From JAEHDI01 sp035455185 (GTDB lineage Bacteria > Acidobacteriota > Terriglobia > Bryobacterales > Bryobacteraceae), in the NCBI GenBank assembly GCA_035455185.1, contig DATIFQ010000158.1, positions 1 to 11,144 on the forward strand: DNA of 11,144 nucleotides, in the 5' to 3' direction. A model generated the notes under the pieces. The model did no database searches, was not told the DNA's origin, and saw only the letters and a program-made list of their open reading frames with translations. Positions 7,329-11,144 of the stretch are shown here, in pieces. Each line of letters opens with the position of its first letter. Within the stretch, counting starts at the first letter, position 1. A program made the translations under genes and the position numbers.

Positions 7329-7332
7329 GCGC

Positions 7333-9174
7333 ATGCGACTCACCGCCGTCATCATCCTTGCCGTCTCGCTGGTTCTTCCGGCTGCGGGCGGCCAAGCCAA
7401 GCAGGACGAAGTTGCTTTCGACTACGGGGAAGTTATGGTCCCCATGCGGGACGGTGTTCGGCTCCAGACCGTCATCCTGACGCCGAAAGACGCCGGGGAA
7501 GCGTTACCCTTCCTGTTCGAAAGGACTCCCTACGGTGTCCCTCCGGCGACGGCCTTTGAGAAGGCTACCCCGCTGTCTGGAATGCCATCCGGCAGGAAAT
7601 ATATCCGCGTGATCCAGAACCTGAGAGGGCGGTTCAAGTCCGAGGGCAAGTTCGTCATGCAGCGGCCGCCTCACGATTCCACGGATCCCAAGGGCATTGA
7701 CGAAACTACCGATGCATGGGATACCGTCGACTGGCTGGTAAAGAATGTGCCGGGAAACAACGGCAGGGCGGGGATCCGGGGGACATCGTACTCGGCATGG
7801 ACTGCCACTATGGCGGCTCTCGATCCGCATCCGGCCGTGAAAGCCATTATCGAAGAGGCCTCCCCTGCGGACATGTTCCTGGGCGACGACTTTCATCACA
7901 ACGGCGCATTCCGCCTGAGTTACGGGTTCGAGTATTCGGCCATGCTCGAAACCACCACGGAACAGAACTACCGCTTCCAGTTCGACCGCATGGATACCTA
8001 TGACTGGTATCTCGGCCTGGGACCTCTGAGGAACGCCGAATTGCGCCATTTTCGCGGCAAAATTCCTACGTGGACGGATTTTGTCCGCCACCCCAACTTC
8101 GATGAGTTCTGGCAACGCCAGACCGTGATCCGGTACCTGAATGCGGCAAAGGCTCCCATTCTGCATGTGGCCGGCTGGTGGGACCAAGAGGATTTTTACG
8201 GCCCCCAGAAGATCTACGAGAAGCTGGAGGCGCGCGATGACAAGAGCTGGAATTTCTTCGTTGCGGGCCCGTGGGATCACGGCGGGTGGCACGGTGAGGG
8301 AACCCGGCTCGGACCGATCACGTTCGGATCGGCCACCGGCAAGTACTACAACGAGAAGATCCACGATGTGTGGTTCGACTACTGGCTGCGCTCCGAGGGT
8401 TCGCTGCAGCTCGCGGAGGCAACAACCTTCGAGACAGGGAGCAACCAGTGGTGCCAGTACGAAGCGTGGCCTCCCAAGCGGGGCGTCACCGAGCGCCGCC
8501 TCTATTTCGGTCCGGGCCGGCAGCTTTCCTTTGACCCCCCTGCGAAAGGTACCGGCTACGACGAATACGTCAGCGATCCGGCGAACCCCGTCCCCTACCG
8601 TCCGCGGCCGGTGCCCCGGACTTATCCCGGACCGGAATGGCCGGAGTGGATGGTGCAGGATCAACGGTTTGTGGACTATCGCCCGGACGTGTTGTCTTGG
8701 GAGACGGAGCCGCTTGCGGCCGACTTGCGCGTGGTGGGCCGCTTGACAGCCGAATTGTTCGCTTCTACGTCGGGCACCGATGGCGATTGGGTTGTGAAAC
8801 TCATCGACATCTATCCCGAGGACGCTCCGCCCGACGACACTACCAAGAAGATCATGGGCGGATACCAATTGATGATCGCCGGCGAGATCTTCCGGGGCCG
8901 GTTCCGCGAAAGCTTCGAACGTCCGAAGCCAATTCCCGCGAACAAGCCAGTGAAATACGTCATCAGCCTGCACACGAACGATCACGTGTTCCTGAAGGGG
9001 CATCGCATCATGGTGCAAGTGCAGAGTACCTGGTTCCCGCTCTACGACCGAAACCCTCAGCGCTTCGTGCCCAACATATTCGAGGCGGGTGAGGCGGACT
9101 ATCGGAAGGCAGTGCAGCGTGTCTATCGCGATCGCCAGCGCCCTAGCGCGGTGGTTTTGCCGGTCATGCAATAG
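7333..9174 (+). CDS. Secreted CocE/NonD-family (peptidase S15) hydrolase resembling alpha-amino acid ester hydrolase
   Basis: This 613-aa alpha/beta hydrolase has a cleavable signal peptide (MRLTAVIILAVSLVLPAAGGQA, cleavage near 22/23) and should be periplasmic or secreted. The S15 triad is S152 in RGTSYSAW, D284 in WWDQED and H316 in GPWDHGGW. The spacing (132 and 32 residues) closely follows the S205/D338/H370 triad of Acetobacter turbidans alpha-amino acid ester hydrolase, as I recall it. The acidic cluster that binds the substrate alpha-amino group in that enzyme (D239, E340, D341) has counterparts at D186 (GDDFHHNGAF), E286 and D287. This favours hydrolysis of alpha-amino esters, amides or small peptides over the cocaine-esterase or glutaryl-acylase branches, though the physiological substrate is unknown. 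The C-terminal half (about 400-610) is the jelly-roll domain of the family (for example HRIMVQVQSTWFPLYDRN). Family length is about 600-640 aa. The gene stands alone, divergent from the zinc peptidase. Confidence 0.9.
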   Translation: MRLTAVIILAVSLVLPAAGGQAKQDEVAFDYGEVMVPMRDGVRLQTVILTPKDAGEALPFLFERTPYGVPPATAFEKATPLSGMPSGRKYIRVIQNLRGRFKSEGKFVMQRPPHDSTDPKGIDETTDAWDTVDWLVKNVPGNNGRAGIRGTSYSAWTATMAALDPHPAVKAIIEEASPADMFLGDDFHHNGAFRLSYGFEYSAMLETTTEQNYRFQFDRMDTYDWYLGLGPLRNAELRHFRGKIPTWTDFVRHPNFDEFWQRQTVIRYLNAAKAPILHVAGWWDQEDFYGPQKIYEKLEARDDKSWNFFVAGPWDHGGWHGEGTRLGPITFGSATGKYYNEKIHDVWFDYWLRSEGSLQLAEATTFETGSNQWCQYEAWPPKRGVTERRLYFGPGRQLSFDPPAKGTGYDEYVSDPANPVPYRPRPVPRTYPGPEWPEWMVQDQRFVDYRPDVLSWETEPLAADLRVVGRLTAELFASTSGTDGDWVVKLIDIYPEDAPPDDTTKKIMGGYQLMIAGEIFRGRFRESFERPKPIPANKPVKYVISLHTNDHVFLKGHRIMVQVQSTWFPLYDRNPQRFVPNIFEAGEADYRKAVQRVYRDRQRPSAVVLPVMQ

Positions 9175-9462
9175 CCAGGCCGAACACTCTTCCAAGAGCG
9201 GGGCCAACAACAGCCACGACATCAAGCCGGCTTCTCATAGCGGTGCTTCACCGTACAACACGCGGAGGCCGGGTGCCGCGGGTTCATGGATCCCTCGGCA
9301 GACGCCCGGCAAAGTGCGGAGGACGAGCGAGCAAGTGGTTTCTATGGCCGCGCCGCCCGGTCAAGAAAACGAGACGCTCGGATAACGGTCCCCATTGAAC
9401 TGGGCCTCATAGTGGGGGTGGCTGATCAAGGCAGTCAAATCCACTTAAGAGGGGACATACAA
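9175..9462. other. 288-nt intergenic region without a recognisable gene
   Basis: No convincing gene, terminator with U-tract or promoter is visible here. An in-frame extension of the downstream methyltransferase is open back to an ATG at 9286, but its residues are arginine- and alanine-rich, lack family similarity and have no ribosome site. A CTCTTCCAAGAG inverted repeat with a 2-nt loop after the hydrolase stop is too weak to call a terminator. Confidence 0.5.
9447..9454 (+). promoter_or_regulatory. Ribosome binding site fixing the methyltransferase start at 9463
   Basis: AAGAGGGG (9447-9454) ends 8 nt before the ATG at 9463. It selects this start over the upstream in-frame ATG at 9286. Confidence 0.65.
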
Positions 9463-10332
9463 ATGCCACTGACTCAAGCAAAGCCGATCGAGGAGATCTT
9501 CACGCCGGCTCAGACGATGGACATGCTGGTGCCTGGCATCGAGAGCCTCAAGTCGCGCCTGCGCGCCACGTGGATGGCCGGAGACTACGATCGCTTCTCC
9601 CGCTTCATGGAAAACGACGCGCGATCCTTTTACGAACGCCTGGACGTTCCGCCTGGCGCGCATCTGCTGGATGTCGCCTGCGGGTCTGGCCAACTGGCGC
9701 TCATCGCGGCTCGGGAGGGCGTGCGAGTGACCGGTGTGGACATCGCCGAAAACCTCATCGAGAGGGCCCAAGCCCGTTCGACGGCGGAAAACCTCCCGGC
9801 CCGTTTCCGGATCGCCGATGCAGAATCGCTTCCCTTCTCGGACGCGAGCTTCGACGTGGTCGTGAGCTTGATCGGCGCCATGTTCGCGCCGCGCCCGCAC
9901 CTGGTGGCGAGAGAACTCACGCGGGTCTGTGTTCCCGGCGGAACCATCGCCATGGCGAACTGGACGGCGGGAGGGTTTGTCGGAAGCATGTTCAAAACGA
10001 TCGCAAAGTTCATTGCTCCTTCCGGGATGCCTTCGCCGGTGCTGTGGGGCGATGAGGCCACGGTGCGAGAACGTTTCGGTGCACAGGTCTTTGGGTTAAC
10101 CCTCACGCGAAGGTACTTCACTTTCGATTACCCGTTCCCGCCTTCGGACGTCGTGCACTTCTTCCGGCTTTACTACGGGCCCGTGAATCGCGCGTTCTCT
10201 TCTCTCGACCGCGCCGGCCGAAAGAGCCTTCACCAGGAGTTGGAGGCGCTGTGGTCGGCTCACAATCGAGGACGGGACGGCTTCACGTTAGTCGCAGCCG
10301 AATACCTCGAGGTGATCGCAACTCGTGCCTGA
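9463..10332 (+). CDS. Class I SAM-dependent methyltransferase (Methyltransf_11/UbiE-like)
   Basis: This 289-aa protein has a Rossmann-type methyltransferase core. Motif I is LLDVACGSGQLAL (68-80, with D70, G74 and G76 lining the SAM pocket). The acidic end of beta-2 is GVDIAENLIERA, and ADAESLPFSDASFDVVV supplies motifs II-III. A REL.RVCVPGGTIAMANW segment matches the beta-5 region of the family. An N-terminal helix (LKSRLRATWMAGDYDRFSRFM) resembles small-molecule methyltransferases of the UbiE-like group. The C-terminal part, from about 190 (FAPSG.PSPVLWGDEATVRERFG), is a substrate-cap region also seen in uncharacterised homologues. The acceptor cannot be inferred, because neither neighbour suggests a pathway. 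The start at 9463 is supported by AAGAGGGG. No signal peptide or membrane segment; cytosolic. Confidence 0.88.
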   Translation: MPLTQAKPIEEIFTPAQTMDMLVPGIESLKSRLRATWMAGDYDRFSRFMENDARSFYERLDVPPGAHLLDVACGSGQLALIAAREGVRVTGVDIAENLIERAQARSTAENLPARFRIADAESLPFSDASFDVVVSLIGAMFAPRPHLVARELTRVCVPGGTIAMANWTAGGFVGSMFKTIAKFIAPSGMPSPVLWGDEATVRERFGAQVFGLTLTRRYFTFDYPFPPSDVVHFFRLYYGPVNRAFSSLDRAGRKSLHQELEALWSAHNRGRDGFTLVAAEYLEVIATRA

Positions 10333-10349
10333 TTGTGCTTATGTCTCGT

Positions 10350-10381
10350 GGGGCAGACGATCGGCTTCTGTCGTCTGCCCC
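10350..10381. terminator. Perfect 11-bp hairpin between convergent genes (bidirectional terminator-like)
   Basis: GGGGCAGACGA (10350-10360) pairs exactly with TCGTCTGCCCC (10371-10381) across a 10-nt loop. It lies 17 nt after the methyltransferase stop and 28 nt beyond the stop of the convergent - strand gene. Neither side is followed by a T-tract, so it is not a textbook intrinsic terminator. Position and stem strength suggest a shared termination or mRNA 3'-end stabilising structure. Confidence 0.65.
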
Positions 10382-10409
10382 CCTCGCACACGACAACCTG
10401 GGAGATACG

Positions 10410-11144
10410 CTACTGACCCTGTGATTCCAGATACCTCGCAAGCTCGTCGCGTGCGAAGACTGGCAGGACTGGCACCGATTGCCCGCCCGGCACGACCTCT
10501 CCGATCACGGCGCCTGGAATTCCCGCCGTCCGGAGCCGATCCAGAGCCGGCCCAACCTCCGCAGGTTCCAGCACCGCAATCAGCGCTCCTGATGCGAGCA
10601 GGCCGAGCGGATCGAGACCGAGCGCGTCACAAATCAGCCTGCATTCCGGAAGCACGGGGATTGCAGCCATGTCGATCCGCAGGCCCACCCCCGCGGCCTC
10701 GGACAGTTCGTGCAATCCCGTAACGAGGCCGCCTTCAGTCGGATCGTGCATGGCATGTGCGGCTCCGGTCGCGTGAATCGCCCGGGCTGCCGGCAGCACG
10801 GAAATTCCCGGACTTCGCAACCATGCCGCGGCACGCCCGATCACGCTCGCTGCAACGCCACGGGCGGCCAGTGCCGCCCCGTGCTCCCGGGCGAGAATCG
10901 CCGTCCCCTCAATAGCGATGCCGCCCGCCAGCAGCACCGAGTCCCCGGGTCTCGCGCCGGAGGTCCGAACAAGGCGGTCCCGGCGAACCGTGCCGAGCAG
11001 GCAGCCCACCAAAATCGAACGATCCAGCCCGACTGTGATCTCCGTATGCCCGCCCACCAGTGACACGCCGGCCGACCGGCAGGCGCGGCTCAGGTTGTCG
11101 AAGATTCCGCTGGCCTGCTCGCGCCCGATGCCCTCCGGCAGCAG
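10410..11144 (-). CDS. HypE/AIR-synthase (PurM)-family protein, N-terminus beyond the window
   Basis: The - strand frame is open to the right edge, giving 244 residues; a GTG at 11066 lies inside a conserved motif, so it is not the true start. VSLVGGHTEIT is the family ATP/Mg-binding signature. The AIRS-type C-terminal domain follows, with RPGDSVLLAGGIAIEGTAIL, then HDPTEGGLVTGLHEL and a final IGEVVPG strand. PurM/HypE/SelD/ThiL-family enzymes bind ATP and phosphorylate or dehydrate an oxygen-bearing substrate. The chain ends LARYLESQGQ, with no terminal cysteine; HypE proper ends in a PRIC-type tail whose cysteine is carbamoylated to make cyanide for [NiFe]-hydrogenase. I therefore read it as a HypE-like paralogue ('AIR synthase related protein') of unknown substrate. 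No hydrogenase or hyp gene is in view. The missing N-terminus prevents a final subfamily call. Confidence 0.85.
   Translation of the reverse strand: MLPEGIGREQASGIFDNLSRACRSAGVSLVGGHTEITVGLDRSILVGCLLGTVRRDRLVRTSGARPGDSVLLAGGIAIEGTAILAREHGAALAARGVAASVIGRAAAWLRSPGISVLPAARAIHATGAAHAMHDPTEGGLVTGLHELSEAAGVGLRIDMAAIPVLPECRLICDALGLDPLGLLASGALIAVLEPAEVGPALDRLRTAGIPGAVIGEVVPGGQSVPVLPVFARDELARYLESQGQ

Noticed and set aside
7264..7332. Earlier TTG start for the S15 hydrolase
   Set aside because: It would put 23 residues before a clear signal peptide. AGGAGG lies directly before the ATG at 7333, and this TTG is part of a TTGACA hexamer.
7504..9225. 573-codon open frame antisense to the S15 hydrolase
   Set aside because: It mirrors a gene with strong domain and catalytic evidence. 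Long antisense frames are expected in GC-rich DNA, and the translation shows no recognisable domain.
9286..9462. N-terminal extension of the methyltransferase from an ATG at 9286
   Set aside because: No ribosome site and no family similarity in the extra 59 residues, whereas the ATG at 9463 has AAGAGGGG and a normal family N-terminus.

Overview
The window is a GC-rich (roughly 60% by eye), densely coded bacterial chromosome segment. Gene content (a double-domain CoA-type activase with its dehydratase-like partner, a secreted S15 hydrolase, a KPN_02809-type zinc peptidase, a HypE-like AIR-synthase paralogue and a propeller-like C-terminus) fits a soil bacterium such as an Acidobacteriota of the Solibacter/Bryobacter type. 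That placement is inference from general familiarity and rests on no marker gene. I see no rRNA, tRNA, CRISPR array, insertion sequence or phage gene.

Layout. Positions 1-266 hold the C-terminal end of a + strand protein, probably a beta-propeller. A leader follows with a perfect 20-bp palindrome (357-376) abutting a candidate promoter (378-404). Two overlapping + strand genes come next. The first (439-3540) is a 1033-aa protein with two BadF/HgdC-type ATPase domains followed by DUF2229 and HgdB-like regions. The second (3489-4778) is a 429-aa HgdB-like (COG3581-type) protein. They overlap by 52 nt in different frames and together look like the parts of the large single-chain activase/dehydratase proteins of other bacteria. 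Converging on them are two - strand genes: a group II PLP-dependent amino-acid decarboxylase (4866-6251) and a membrane-anchored neutral zinc metallopeptidase (6362-7186).

A divergent intergenic region (7187-7332) carries an inverted TGTCAA/TTGACA pair. Beyond it a secreted hydrolase of peptidase family S15 (7333-9174) keeps the full catalytic triad and the acidic cluster known from alpha-amino acid ester hydrolases. After a 288-nt gap comes a class I SAM methyltransferase (9463-10332). A strong hairpin (10350-10381) separates it from a convergent - strand HypE/PurM-family protein (10410-11144) that runs off the right edge.

How the genes work together. The only convincing functional unit is the activase/dehydratase-like pair, which should couple ATP hydrolysis to low-potential electron transfer by iron-sulfur clusters; its substrate is unknown. 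The remaining genes look like independent single-gene units. I found no clear novel defence or mobile system. The best leads are the split activase locus with its palindromic leader, the amino-ester-hydrolase signature, and the HypE-like protein that lacks the HypE C-terminal cysteine.
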